64,000 nt of DNA. Origin: Antarcticibacterium sp. 1MA-6-2. Lineage in GTDB: Bacteria > Bacteroidota > Bacteroidia > Flavobacteriales > Flavobacteriaceae. The notes beneath the pieces are model-generated. The model was not told the origin of the DNA. It ran no database searches and saw nothing but the letters and a program-made list of their open reading frames with translations. The position numbers were made by a program, and so were the translations under genes. Within the stretch, counting starts at the first letter, position 1. The number at the start of each line of letters is the position of its first letter. The stretch is from assembly GCF_021535135.1 (NCBI RefSeq), contig NZ_CP091036.1, forward strand, positions 4,030,001-4,094,000. Direction: 5' to 3'. Positions 1 to 10,967 of this stretch are shown here, in pieces.

Positions 1-424
1 AATTTTCAGGACCTCCAGCCAAAATTTTTAAATCCAGCATCTTCCAGACGGTAGTATCTGCCTGTAAAAGATTCACTTCAACCTGATCTGATTCCGAAGA
101 AGAAAGTTTTAAATGAATGGGGCGGGTACTTAACTGTGAGACAGCTTCTACTTCCGGAAAATCATTCATTAAGACGGGATTAAGACCAGCAAATGAAGAA
201 GCCATCCTTTTAGATTGGTTACTTCCGGTGGTACTAACAGTAATGATCCTGTAAAGGTCATTTCCTTTACTCCAGTGCGTGTCATAAGAAAGATCATCTA
301 TAACAACTGTGGCCACACTCATGCATGCCCCGATTCCTATGGTTAAACCCAGAATATTAATGAATGAGTAAACCTTGTTTTTAGTTAAGGTTCGCCACGC
401 TATTTTGAAGTAATTCCAGATCAT
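1..424 (-). CDS. FtsX/MacB-type ABC permease, N-terminal part (cut by window edge)
   Basis: Reading leftward from an ATG at 424 the protein begins MIWNYFKIAWRTL and continues with a first membrane helix (about residues 20-42) and the start of a periplasmic MacB core-type domain, then leaves the window. This is the same N-terminal pattern as the five full permeases to its right, so it is the seventh and last visible member of the operon. It follows the relic permease after about 10 bases. These proteins in Bacteroidota are about 800 residues with eight helices and two FtsX domains; only about 141 residues are visible here. Which substrate is moved cannot be told from sequence. Confidence 0.85.
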   Translation of the reverse strand, partial: MIWNYFKIAWRTLTKNKVYSFINILGLTIGIGACMSVATVVIDDLSYDTHWSKGNDLYRIITVSTTGSNQSKRMASSFAGLNPVLMNDFPEVEAVSQLSTRPIHLKLSSSESDQVEVNLLQADTTVWKMLDLKILAGGPEN

Positions 425-434
425 TTTTACAATT

Positions 435-1042
435 TTATTCGGTTCTTAAGTTTTAATAGGATAGGAGGTGTTGCCGTTCACTTCAGCTTCAAGGTCGGTA
501 TGAGAGTATGAAGGAATCTCGTTGAGCGGCCTTAGATTAAGGGAAATCCAGCCTGATGCTTCAAGGCCGCTATTAAAGAAAGCCGGGAACCGGGTTTTCA
601 GGTTTTCAGTAAGTGCATGTTCAGGATTACCTTTTATGAAATTGATATTAAACATTTGCACAAAATTCTCATCGGCAAAGTAGGTATCGTTTTCATTAAA
701 AATATTGTCTTTATGCTGAAGGGTAACGATACCTGCAGAAACAACTCTTGTTAATTTCTCTATTTCTTTAAAATCATTCTCAAGTAATGGTCCAATGGCT
801 GGTGCTGCAGATCCCAGTTCAAGAGAAGGTATTCCAGTTTCAGGATTAATAAAGGTTCTTTCAATTCTATAGATATTTGAAGCATTTTCGTGATAGCGGT
901 CATAGCTCAGTTCATGAAGCACAAAGGCTGAAATTAAAAGGCAGCAGCAAAGTCCAATAGTAAGCCCGAAGATATTTATCAGGGAGATGAACCTGAATTT
1001 CATTAGGTTTCGAACTGCTGAGGTTATATAGCTTTTGATCAT
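435..1042 (-). pseudogene. Shrunken FtsX-type permease relic with two large internal deletions
   Basis: The first about 148 residues are a normal permease N-terminus: helix 1, then the start of the periplasmic domain up to NPEHALTEN. The next residues, LKTRFPAFFNSGLEAS, normally lie some 80-100 residues further on. After AEVNGN.SY, which normally precedes helix 2, the text jumps directly to the extreme C-terminus (PIK, then LRTE in the next frame). About 600 residues of a roughly 800-residue protein are therefore missing in two steps, and a one-base shift near 443 hides the last four residues and the natural stop at 435-437. It lacks helices 2-8 and cannot be a working permease. The deletions look real rather than base-calling errors, but collapsed assembly of similar neighbours is not excluded. 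Confidence 0.75.
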
Positions 1043-1095
1043 AACACCTGATGTTTTTTATCTCCCAAGTTCCTAATTTGAGAGACCTGAAATAA

Positions 1096-3480
1096 TTATT
1101 CTGTTCTCAGACTCTTTACCGGGTTCGCAATGGCTGCCTTTACTGTTTGTAAACTCACCGTTGCCAGGGCAATTCCTATAGCCAGAATTCCGCCCACTAC
1201 AAATAATTCAAAAGGCATTTTAATTTTATAAGCAAAACCCTGAAGCCAGAAATGAGACCCATACCAGGCAATAGGTACTGCAATTAACACTCCCAGTAAA
1301 ACCAGCTTTAAGAAATCCAGGGAGAGTAAGGTGGTTAACTGTGCAACAGATGCTCCAAGGACTTTTCTTATACCTACTTCCTTTTTTCGTTGGGTAGCGG
1401 TAAAAGCAGCAAGGCCAAATAATCCCAGACAGGAGATGAGAATTGTAATTAAGGAGAAAATATTCAGGATCGAAGCAGTTCTCTGTTCAGTTTGGTAAAG
1501 TTCTCTATATTCGTCATCGAGAAAACGGTACTCAAAGGTTTTGCCCGGATTAAATGAGTTCCAGGTTGTTGCAATATCAGTTATGGCCTGGTTTATATTA
1601 TCACCTGTCGTTTTTATAAGTATCTGCCCAAACCAGTCATATTCTGCAAAAATTACTACTAGTTCTATTTTCTGGTGAAGAGATACAAAATTAAAATCCT
1701 CGAGAACGGCTGTAATTAAACCGTTTCTTCCGTTTAGACTTGCAGCCTTCCCAATTGCTTCCCCGGGAATATAACCAAGTGCTTCAACAGCCGTTCTATT
1801 CAGCATAAAAGCATATTGACGTTCTGGACGGTCAATTGAAACCAGTTTTTTATCAGCAGTAGTGAAATTTCTGCCCTTAATAATTTCCAGGTTCATCGCT
1901 GAAACAAAATCCTTATCAACTGGAATAGCGGTAATAGACATACCTTCCCCGTCCTGCCTTCCGGCTACAGAAAATGAATATCCACCCTGTATGTTTACAG
2001 GAGAATCATATGAGGCGGTAACATTTTGTATGGAGCTGTAACCAGAAAGTTCCTCTTTAAAAGATTCAAATTGTTTAAGATCAATACTTCCTCCATCCAG
2101 TACGATTACATTTGAACGGTCAACCCCGGTATTGGTATTCTGTATAAAATGAAGCTGTTTTTGAGCTACCAGGGTGGCGATAATAAAGGCTATTGATACT
2201 GTGAACTGGAAAATTAAAAGTGATTTTCTTAGAATGGTAGAACTTCCCAAATTAGTTTGAATTTTGTTTAAAGCGGCTACAGGTTTTAACCTGGATAAAA
2301 TCACAGCTTACCAGGTTCCCGCTATGAGAGTCATCGAGGTAAAAAGAAAAATAAGGAACAGTACAAATTCATCTTCCTGCCAGGTTCCCACTCCTATGCT
2401 CAACCCTGTGAAATTGTTAAAGGATGGCAGCAACAGGTGAGCAGCTATTACGGCTAATGTGAGGGCGATAAAATTTACAATGGCAGATTCGGTCAAAAAT
2501 TGAAATATAAGATTAACACGTTTGGCCCCTAAAACCTTTCGAACCCCAATTTCCCTCAAGCGTTCCGAGGATTTTGCGGTCATTAAATTGGTGAAATTTA
2601 TGCAGGCTATAATTAGCAGTAGAATTGCAATTACACTTAAGATGTATAAATAAATAACATTGTTATCATTACTATCCACTGAATATAAATGCACCTGGGT
2701 AAGTGGTTGTAGTTGCAGTTGAAATTTAAATCCGGCCTTAAACTCTTCTGAAAAACGACTGGAAACATATTTATCAATTTTTTGCTGAAGATCCTGAGTT
2801 TTTGAAGCCGGATTAAGTAATAAATAGGATCTGTCATTTGCTGAATTCCAAACTTCTGAAGTTGCTCTTGGATCTGAACTATAAGAGCCCAAAATATTGA
2901 ATTGCAGTGTGGAATAGGGAGGAATATCTTCAATTACACCACTTACCTTCCAATTGTCTTCATTTATTATGATTGCTTTACCCAGTGCAGGTCCCGGGCC
3001 AAAGTATTTTTTGGCAGTGGAACTTGTGATTACTACAGAATATGGATCTTTTAAAGCCTCACCCGGATCTCCTTCTATAAAATTGAAACTGAAAATTCTA
3101 AAGAATCCTTCATCGGCAATAACCATATCTTTTTCGGTAAAAAGAACGTTATTAACCTTTACTTCCCGGGTACCATAATTGTAAATCCTGGCGGCCTCCT
3201 CAACTTCCGAAAATTCTCTTTTAGCAACCGGAACAACAGCAGTAGGGGTTAATGTAGTGCTAACAAAATCGGCATCGGCGGGAGATTTGTAACTCATATT
3301 TACAGCTACAATGCGATCTGCCTTATCGTGAAAACGATCATACCGTATTTCATTCAAAATATAAGTAGACAGCAGGAGAAAACAGGTAACACCTAAAAAT
3401 AAACCAAACAGGCTTACGCTTATGGTAAGCTTAAATCTTACCAGGCTTCTCCAGGCAGTTTTAAAATAGTTCAGGATCAT
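1096..3480 (-). CDS. FtsX/MacB-type ABC permease (interrupted by one in-frame stop at 2307-2309)
   Basis: A single permease of about 795 codons: helix 1 (residues 20-42), periplasmic MacB core domain, FtsX domain with the family signature IACINFTNLM and EIGVRKVLGAK, then a second core domain and a C-terminal FtsX domain with CLGLFGLAAFTATQ and KKEVGIRKVLGAS, ending in NPVKSLRTE. Residues AGTW are followed by TAA and then AVILSRLKP in the same frame. Family members have G-T-(Y/W)-P-A here, so the expected codons spell GCCGGC where GTAAGC stands. The stop is thus best explained as a consensus error at an RCCGGY site, not as gene loss. It lies between the third and fourth helix of the first half. 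Part of the 1-15.4 kb operon. Confidence 0.85.
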
Positions 3481-3525
3481 AGTTTCACATTTTACATTTT
3501 CCCCATAAGGGGGTTAAAGCCTTTA

Positions 3526-5958
3526 TTATTCAGTTCTTAAACTCTTTACCGGGTTCGCAATGGCAGCTTTAATTGCCTGGAAGCTTATGGTTAGTATGGT
3601 AATAACCAGTGAAACTGCCCCTGCCAATACAAATATCCACCAGCTTATTTCAATGCGGTAAGTGAAATCCTGAAGCCACTGGTTCATAAAATACCAGGCT
3701 AAGGGAGCTGCGATAGTTAAGGCTATCAACACCAGTTTTACAAAATCTTTTGTGAGCATATGTACCACTGTACTCACGTTTGCTCCCAGAACTTTTCTTA
3801 TCCCGATCTCTTTTTTCTTCTGCTCTGCCATAAATGAGATCAGCCCGAACAGGCCAAGGCAACTTATAAGGACCGCGAGGCAGGTAAAGACAATAGAAAC
3901 TTTTGCCAGGCGTTGTTCTTCTGCATATAGTTTTTCTACTTCTTTGTCTATAAATGAATAAGTAAAAGGTGTATCCTTATTTACTGCTTCCCAACTCTGC
4001 TCAAGATCTGCAAGTAATTGCTCATAATTGGACACGTCTGCCTTTAGCAGAAGCCAATTTGGGGCCTCCTCGTTAAAAAGTAATAGCGGCGCGATATCTT
4101 CTTTAAGGGATGCAAAATGGAAGTCACTTACTACACCCACAATTTCAAAATCTTCTCTTACACCTTCATAAGTTTGCACCAGGGTAGAACCAACAGCATT
4201 GTCCATTTTAATATTAAAAGCATCAATAGTGGCTTTGTTAACAATAACCTGTGTGCTGTCGCCCGCCCGTAAATTCCTTCCGGCAAGTAGAGGTGTTTCT
4301 ACGGTTTCAAAATAGTTTTCAGAAATTCCATTATAAATAACGGCCGTTTGATTTGTAGGATCATCTTGCGGTAGATGTAGGCCTAAGTCTCCAAGCATAA
4401 GTTCAGAAGGGTAGTGGTTACTGCCGCTTACTTCCATCACTCCGCTTATTTGGGAAATCTCATTTTTAAGAGCACTATACTTACTGCTGGCTTCACTTGT
4501 ACCCAACCTTATTGCGATCAGGTTTTCTTTATTGAACCCCATATCTTTTACCTGGGTATATTTTAATTGCTGAATAATTACTATTACGCTTACTATTAAT
4601 CCTATAGATACCACAAACTGAAATACCACCAGCGCTTTACGAAAAGTGCCGCTACCAGATTGTATGCTGAAAGAGCTTTTTAAAACTTTAATGGGTTTTA
4701 TGGAAGATAAAATTAGGGCAGGGTATATGCCTGCAAGTAATCCTGTGATGATACTCAAACCTAACAGGGCAGTAAATATTCTCCAGTCGTACAAAGCTGT
4801 AGGATTGACCTTCCCCGTAATAAGTAGATTTAAAAAGGGTAAAACCAGTGCAGTTATTGGTATGCTTATAATAGAAGCACCTAAGGAAAGCAATAAAGAT
4901 TCTCCTAAAAATTGCCCCACAAGAGAAGCCTTTCCTGCACCTACTACTTTTCGCACCCCAATCTCTTTAGCCCTTTTAGATGCCCGGGCCGTGCTTAGAT
5001 TTACAAAATTAATGCAGGCCACCAACTGGATGAAAAGCGCAAGTATGAGCAGCACATAGAGATAATTAATATTTGATACCTCCTCTATTTGATTGGTTAT
5101 TCCACTTGAGTATAAATGAATATCTTTAACTTTTTGCAGCAGCAATGTTTTTTCAAATCCTGCACTTGCAAGATCTTTCTTACCCCGCGCCATTAAAAAA
5201 GCAGGAAGCTTTTCCTGCACCCGGTTAGCATCTGCCCCCGGCGCAAGTTTTATATAGCTGTGCACAAAATTCTGAATGGCAAAATTTTGTACATTTTGTA
5301 CGAATTCACCCAAACCCGGGGAATTCATACTCATAAAATAGTTGGGATTAAGATGAGATTTTTCCCCTGTTTGATCATCGAAAACTCCAGTCACTCTTAA
5401 AGAAACTTCTTCTTCCCCACTTCCCATAACAAGGGATTTGTTCAGGGCCCTTTCACTTCCGAACAATTTCCTGGCTAATGTTGAGGAAAGTACCACAGTA
5501 TTAGGTTCTACCAAGGCGCCTTTGGGTTGACCTTCGGTAATACTGAAATTAAATAAATTAAAAACCGTAGGGTCTGCAAGGTAACCACGGGGTTCATAAA
5601 ATCCCGATGCACTTTCAGCTACACGTAGTAAAGCATCACTTCCTTCCCCCATATATACCAGTCGACAGGCTTCTATTACTTCCGGGAGATCCTCTTTGAG
5701 CGCAAAAGCAATGGGTGGGCTACTCGTTGCTCGGTCAGAATCGATGCTGCTGTTATTCCGGCTCTTATTGATAGTCCTTATGCGGTACAGAGATTCTGAT
5801 TCTGCGTGATGTGTGTCATACCCAAATTGAGCCGAAACATAAACCAGGATACTCAAACAACACACTGTTCCCACGGTAAGACCGAGAAAATTGATGAAGG
5901 TTTGCAGTTTGTTCTTCTGAAGGCTTCTCCAGGCTAATTTGAAATAAGTCCTGATCAT
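3526..5958 (-). CDS. FtsX/MacB-type ABC permease (intact, 810 aa)
   Basis: This is the one full-length, uninterrupted permease of the array and serves as a template for the others. Order of parts: helix 1 at residues 19-41, first MacB-type periplasmic domain to about 280, three helices with the FtsX signature ACINFVNLSTARASKRAKEI around 305-430, a linker helix near 445, a second periplasmic domain about 470-680, and a last three-helix FtsX domain with LISCLGLFGLISF and KKKEIGIRKVLGAN, ending SFQAIKAAIANPVKSLRTE. The double FtsX layout means one chain supplies what two MacB-like subunits would. The shared ATPase is encoded upstream at 13.4-14.1 kb. Substrate unknown. Confidence 0.92.
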   Translation of the reverse strand: MIRTYFKLAWRSLQKNKLQTFINFLGLTVGTVCCLSILVYVSAQFGYDTHHAESESLYRIRTINKSRNNSSIDSDRATSSPPIAFALKEDLPEVIEACRLVYMGEGSDALLRVAESASGFYEPRGYLADPTVFNLFNFSITEGQPKGALVEPNTVVLSSTLARKLFGSERALNKSLVMGSGEEEVSLRVTGVFDDQTGEKSHLNPNYFMSMNSPGLGEFVQNVQNFAIQNFVHSYIKLAPGADANRVQEKLPAFLMARGKKDLASAGFEKTLLLQKVKDIHLYSSGITNQIEEVSNINYLYVLLILALFIQLVACINFVNLSTARASKRAKEIGVRKVVGAGKASLVGQFLGESLLLSLGASIISIPITALVLPFLNLLITGKVNPTALYDWRIFTALLGLSIITGLLAGIYPALILSSIKPIKVLKSSFSIQSGSGTFRKALVVFQFVVSIGLIVSVIVIIQQLKYTQVKDMGFNKENLIAIRLGTSEASSKYSALKNEISQISGVMEVSGSNHYPSELMLGDLGLHLPQDDPTNQTAVIYNGISENYFETVETPLLAGRNLRAGDSTQVIVNKATIDAFNIKMDNAVGSTLVQTYEGVREDFEIVGVVSDFHFASLKEDIAPLLLFNEEAPNWLLLKADVSNYEQLLADLEQSWEAVNKDTPFTYSFIDKEVEKLYAEEQRLAKVSIVFTCLAVLISCLGLFGLISFMAEQKKKEIGIRKVLGANVSTVVHMLTKDFVKLVLIALTIAAPLAWYFMNQWLQDFTYRIEISWWIFVLAGAVSLVITILTISFQAIKAAIANPVKSLRTE

Positions 5959-6024
5959 AGGGAGTTGAATGATGATTAATAGTTTAATTATTTTTGTTCC
6001 TTCTCTTTTTAGGCTTAAATCCTT

Positions 6025-8425
6025 TTACTCAGCTCTTAAACTTCTGGTGGGGTTAGACAAAGCTGCTTTGATGGACTGAAAACTTACTGTTAACAACGTG
6101 ATCATCAAAACACCAATTCCTGTAGCCACTAGAATCCAGAGGGAGATTTCTGTCCTGTAAGAAAATTTCTGCAACCAACCTTGCATAAAATAATATGCAA
6201 CAGGAATGGCAATAAACAGGGAAATAAGAACCAGCCGTACAAAATCTTTTGATAGCAGAAGCCATAAATTGGTAACTGTTGCACCAAGAACTTTTCTAAC
6301 ACCTATTTCTTTTGTACGTCGTTCAGCTACGAAAGAAGTCAACCCGAATAATCCCAGGCAACTTATAAATATTGCGAGACCTGTGAATATTTGAGCCAGA
6401 CTTGCAACCCGTTCCTCTGCCGCAAATTTCTTAGCATATTCTTCGTCTATAAAATCGTATTTGAAAGGTAGATTTGGGAACTGTTGTTTAAAGGTATTTT
6501 CAATTAGCGTAAGATTTTCAGAAACACTGTTTTCCGGGTTCAACCTAAGATTGTAATAACTGGCATTATTAAATCTGTCAAAAACAAATAATTGCTGTTT
6601 TACAGGTGAATAGGGGGACTGTATAATGGCATCCTCCACAACTCCAATAATTTGCATTGGTGGTCCCGGATCTTCCTCATTATCATCCCTTAGATATTTT
6701 CCAACAGGATCTGTCATCCCCATATATTCCATCGCGGTCCTGTTGATAATAACTGCATTGGAATCTGAGGCAAATTCCCTCGAGAAATCTCTCCCCATTA
6801 TAATTTTCATTCCGAGAGTCTTCACATATTCAAAGGAGACTTCGGTCCAGGCAAAATCTTCCTGAAAACCTTCCGGTTTTCCTTCCCATTCATAACCTGA
6901 TCGATTAGACCAAACTTCGGTTGCTGGGCTCATGGAGGTAGCCATTTCAATTGCCCCACCCGAGTTTATAAACTGGTTTCGCATGAGGTCGTTTTTCCCC
7001 TCAAAATCTGCGCTCATAACTTAGATCTGTATTAAACCACCCTTGTTATATCCAACGGGCCTGTTTTTGCTGAACTGAATTTGGCTCATCACCACAAGAG
7101 TTCCAATAATTAAAACAACAGAAACAGTAAACTGTGTTACGACCAGCACTTTTCTGGGAAGCGCAGAGAACCTTCCGGAATTAAATGTTCCCTTTAAAAC
7201 TCTTACCTAGTCTAAAAGAGGACAGGTATAAAGCAGGATAACCTCCGGCTAACAAGGCTGTAATTATGATAAACACTAAGGAGTAGATCCAGAATTCAGG
7301 ACTCGACCAGGGGAAAGTAATTTCTTTGCTTGCCAGTTCATTAAAAGTGCTTAGAAAGAGGAGTGCTAATCCAAGGGAAACGATGAAACTTATCATGGTC
7401 ACCACAAGTGACTCACTTAAAAATTGTTTAATTAATTGTGCTTTACTAGAGCCTATAGCTTTACGAATACCCACCTCTAATGCTCTTTTTTCAGATCTTG
7501 CTGTGCTCAGGTTCATGAAATTTATGCAGGCCAGGAACAACACAAAAGCTCCTATAATTCCAAAAAGCCATACATTTTCAATCCTCCCTCCGGTTTGCAC
7601 CCCATTTTCAAAGTTTGATCTCAGGTGCCAATCGGCCATAGGCAAAAGAAAAATTTTAGTGTCAAAATTTATTGCTTCCTCATTGGCCTTCTTTTTTGAA
7701 TCTAAAATATTGGCCGTAACAGTTTCCATGGAGAGGTCTTCGGGAATTTTCACAAATAATTGAAAAGAATTATTTCCCCATTGATCCCTGGCATACTTTA
7801 TCCATTCCTGCGAATTAATATAATGTTCCCATGGCATGAGAAAATGAACATCATATAGAGAGGTGTTTAGCGGGAAATCCTCATACACGGCAGTTATAAG
7901 CATATCATCTACGCTATTTACTTTTAAAATTTTTCCCAGAGGATCATTGTTTCCGAATAAAGCTTTGGCTGTTGATTCAGAAATCATGATAGAGTTTATT
8001 TCATCTAAGCCATTTTTGTCTCCCTTTAAAATTTTTGGTTCAAAAATCTCCAGTCCTTCTTCCTGTATATAATTCCCGGTTTTGGAAATATTGGTTTCTC
8101 CATATTTGAGGTATTTAGAATTGGTCCAGGAAGACATCGCAAGTTTGTCAAAATTTGAATTATAAGATTCCCTGAAAAGAAATTCTAAAGGCCTTGGAAT
8201 AGCTGGTCCCGTTCCAACCTCACCATTCAAAGTCTGACTTTGAAATACCTGTGCAATCTGGTCGTGATTTTGGAAAGATCTATTAAAATTTATCTCATCC
8301 TGAATCCAGAGACAAATCATAATAGTGACTGCCATGCCCAGGGCAAGACCGAATATATTTATGAGGGAATACACCTTATTATTTAATAAGTTTCTCCAGG
8401 CTATTTTGAAATAATTGAGAAGCAT
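6025..8425 (-). CDS. FtsX/MacB-type ABC permease (two apparent breaks near 7208 and 7021)
   Basis: The N-terminal half (MLLNYFKIAWRNLL, first helix, periplasmic domain, three helices to YPALYLSSFR) ends prematurely at 7181. The text resumes in another frame as VLKGTFNSGRFSALPRKV, with a linker helix, then VGYNKGGLIQI, a TAA at 7021-7023, and in the same frame VMSADFEGK and the whole C-terminal half to SLRAE. The first break reads ACTAGGT where R-P-V requires ACCGGT. The second reads ATC TAA GTT where a family member has a small residue or proline; ACCGGT or CCCGGT would fit, so this one is less certain. Restored length is about 800 residues. The start at 8425 matches MLLNYFKIAW of its paralogues. 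Confidence 0.83.
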
Positions 8426-8480
8426 AAGCTTTATTTATTGATGAATGAAATGATGATCTTAAAATTTACATTTTCATATT

Positions 8481-10866
8481 TTACTCCGTTCTTAAACTCT
8501 TTACCGGGTTCGCAATGGCAGCTTTAATTGCCTGAAAGCTTACAGTAAACAGTGCGATAAGGATTGCAGTTACCCCGGCTACAGCAAAAATCCACCAGCT
8601 TATATCTATTCTATAGGCAAATTGAGAGAGCCAGCGTTGCATAACAAACCAGGCGATAGGAATGGCCAGAACAAGGGAAAGTCCCACCAGTTTTATAAAA
8701 TCGGCATTTAACAACTTTAAAATTCCCAGGGAAGAAGATCCCAAAACTTTTCTGATCCCGATTTCTTTTTTTCGCATTTCGGCATTAAAGGTGGCAAGTC
8801 CCAAAAGCCCCAGGCAGGAGATGAGGATTGCCATATAAGCAAAGTATCCTGAAAGTTTCAGTAGGTGCTGCTCTGTTGTGTATTGAGCCTGGAAGGTGTC
8901 ATCCAGAAACTTAAAATCAAATGTGTAACCGTTGTTGTACTGCTCATAGTACCTTTTGATCAGTTCCAGCGTTTTTCTTTCATTTCCCGGTTTGATGCTT
9001 ACCATTGCCATCGTGGCTTCCTGGGGCTTAATGGAAAACGAGTGGTGGGATGTTTCGCATGACAGAACTGGTATGAAAATCTTTTATGACACCCAGTATC
9101 GTTTTATCTTCACCCCAAACATTTATTTTTCTACCCACGGGATCTTTGAGGTTCATAATTTTGATTGCTGTTTCATTTAACAACACGCAGGAATCTAATG
9201 CACCCAAATCCTCAGAATATGGTTTACTTAAGCAGCCATTTTCATATTGAGGGTGCTCATAAGGTGTGTGTCGATGCCCCTTATTAGAAAATCAATAGGG
9301 TTGTTTTCCTTTTTGCCCGGCCAGGAAATACCATAGGTAGAAGAACCACCGTCTTCCCGAATAAGCGTTTGGTTTATTCCACCTAAGCATCTACAACCCC
9401 TGGAAGAGTCCTTAGGCCATTAAAAAATGAGGTGGTATTTTCACTTGCCTTTGCTTCCAGGTCAAAATGAATAATATTGTTCTTCTCGTAGCCTATGGGT
9501 TTATTAAGTGCAAAATTGACTTGCTTTTTTATAACAAGTACAGAAATAATAAGAATAATAGAAGCCATAAATTGAAAGACTACCAAGCCTTTTCTAATAA
9601 ATATTTCGCCCACTTTCCCTTTAAAATTTCCTTTGAGCGTGGTTAAAGGTGTAAACCCGGAAAGATAAAAGGCCGGATAACTCCCTGCAAGCAGCCCAGT
9701 TGCCAGGGTTACGGCTACCAACAAAATAATATTAAGAGGAGAAAACTCAACAGTGAGTGCTTTGTTTAAGTGATGTAGTTAAAACTTGGCATGAAAAGTA
9801 AAACAAGACCAATAGCAAGCACCGTAGCCAAAAAGCTCAGGACTATCGACTCGGTCAAGAACTGCAGCATTAAAGCACTCCTGCTTGTGCCGACTACCTT
9901 TTTAATTCCTATTTCCTTAAACCTGCTGGAAACTTGTGCTGTGGAGAGATTTATAAAGTTAATACAGGCTATGAGCAGTACAAGGATAGCGATTAAAGAA
10001 AACAATCTCACATAGGTGATCCTTCCCCCACTTTGAATTCCATTTTCATAGTTCCCGTACAAATAGCCATCAGAAAATTTTCGTAGAAAAATGCTGAAAA
10101 TATTTCCCTCGTCATATTTGTCAATGAGGTTACTTATTTTTCCTTCAAAAAGTGCTGCATTGGTATTGGGCTTGAGCAGAACATAGGTTTCAGGACCTGT
10201 GTTATACCATTCTTTTCCATTGACCCAGATGTCTTCTAAAAGTTTGGTTTTGGATAATATAAAATCAAATTTTAAAGTGGAATTAGCGGGGACATCTTCA
10301 CAAACACCGCTGATTTTTGCGACGTGATTTACCCCAAAGATGGAATACTCCAAACTTTTATCCATAGCATTTTGACTGGAGCCAAAGAGTTTGTTTGCCA
10401 ATTGCTCTGAAACAACAATATTGTTTTTTTCCTGAAGCACCTGTGCTCTATTCCCTTCAATAAGAGGAAAAGTGAATATGTCAAAAAAGGTGGAGCTGGA
10501 GAAAACTCCGGCCGATTTATAGGCGTGTTCTTCATTGGTAAAAGTAATTTTCATACCTTCTTTTTCCAGATTCATCACCGTGACGGCATGCTCTACTTCA
10601 GGAAAATCTTTTTCCAGTGCCTCGGCAAGGGGCCCCTGGGTGTGATCATGAATCAGCACATTGCCGTTTTCTGTACTTTTTTCCATAATTTGATACAGTC
10701 GCGCATCATTTTTATGAAAACGATCGATCATAAGTTCGTCACTCACCCACAGGTAAAAAAAAAAAGTACAGCCCAGTCCAGTAGTGAGTCCCACAACATT
10801 GATGAAGGAAAAGAGCGGTTTCTTTTTTAAGTTGCGCCAGGCGATTTTGATATAATTTTTGAGCAT
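8481..10866 (-). CDS. FtsX/MacB-type ABC permease (four apparent breaks)
   Basis: The start at 10866 gives MLKNYIKIAWRNLKKK and a normal first half to PSFNYIT. The frame is lost near 9768, regained as NKALTVEFSPLN, lost at 9381-9388 (GVVDA then GGINQTL), lost at 9226-9233 (MKMAA then GKPYSEDLG) and lost at 9026-9032 (PPLVFH then PQEATMAMVSI), before the normal C-terminal half ending NPVKSLRTE. Each junction falls where family residues T-G, A-G, A-G and H-R-P need RCCGGY. Examples are GATGCTTAGGT for GATGCCGGT and GCTTAAGT for GCCGGT. No protein segment is missing once these are restored, so I regard it as one intact gene of about 795 codons. Confidence 0.82.
8487..8632 (-). repeat. Near-identical 3' end shared by permease genes (copies also near 10976, 3536 and 1105)
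   Basis: The last about 55 bases encoding SFQAIKAAIANPVKSLRTE are almost identical at 3536-3592, 8487-8543 and 10976-11032 and partly at 1105-1143. Between the 8487 and 10976 copies the similarity continues for about 140 bases with only scattered changes, through the codons for the last membrane helix. Such blocks suggest gene conversion or recent duplication and could drive deletions in the array. Confidence 0.7.
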
Positions 10867-10967
10867 ATTGACAATTTTAAATCAATTTTAGAGGGTTTTT
10901 CGTGGTTTCTCCTCTTTCGCTTTGGTTCCCACCGGGGGGACTTGCACGAGAGGAAGACACAGGGTGC

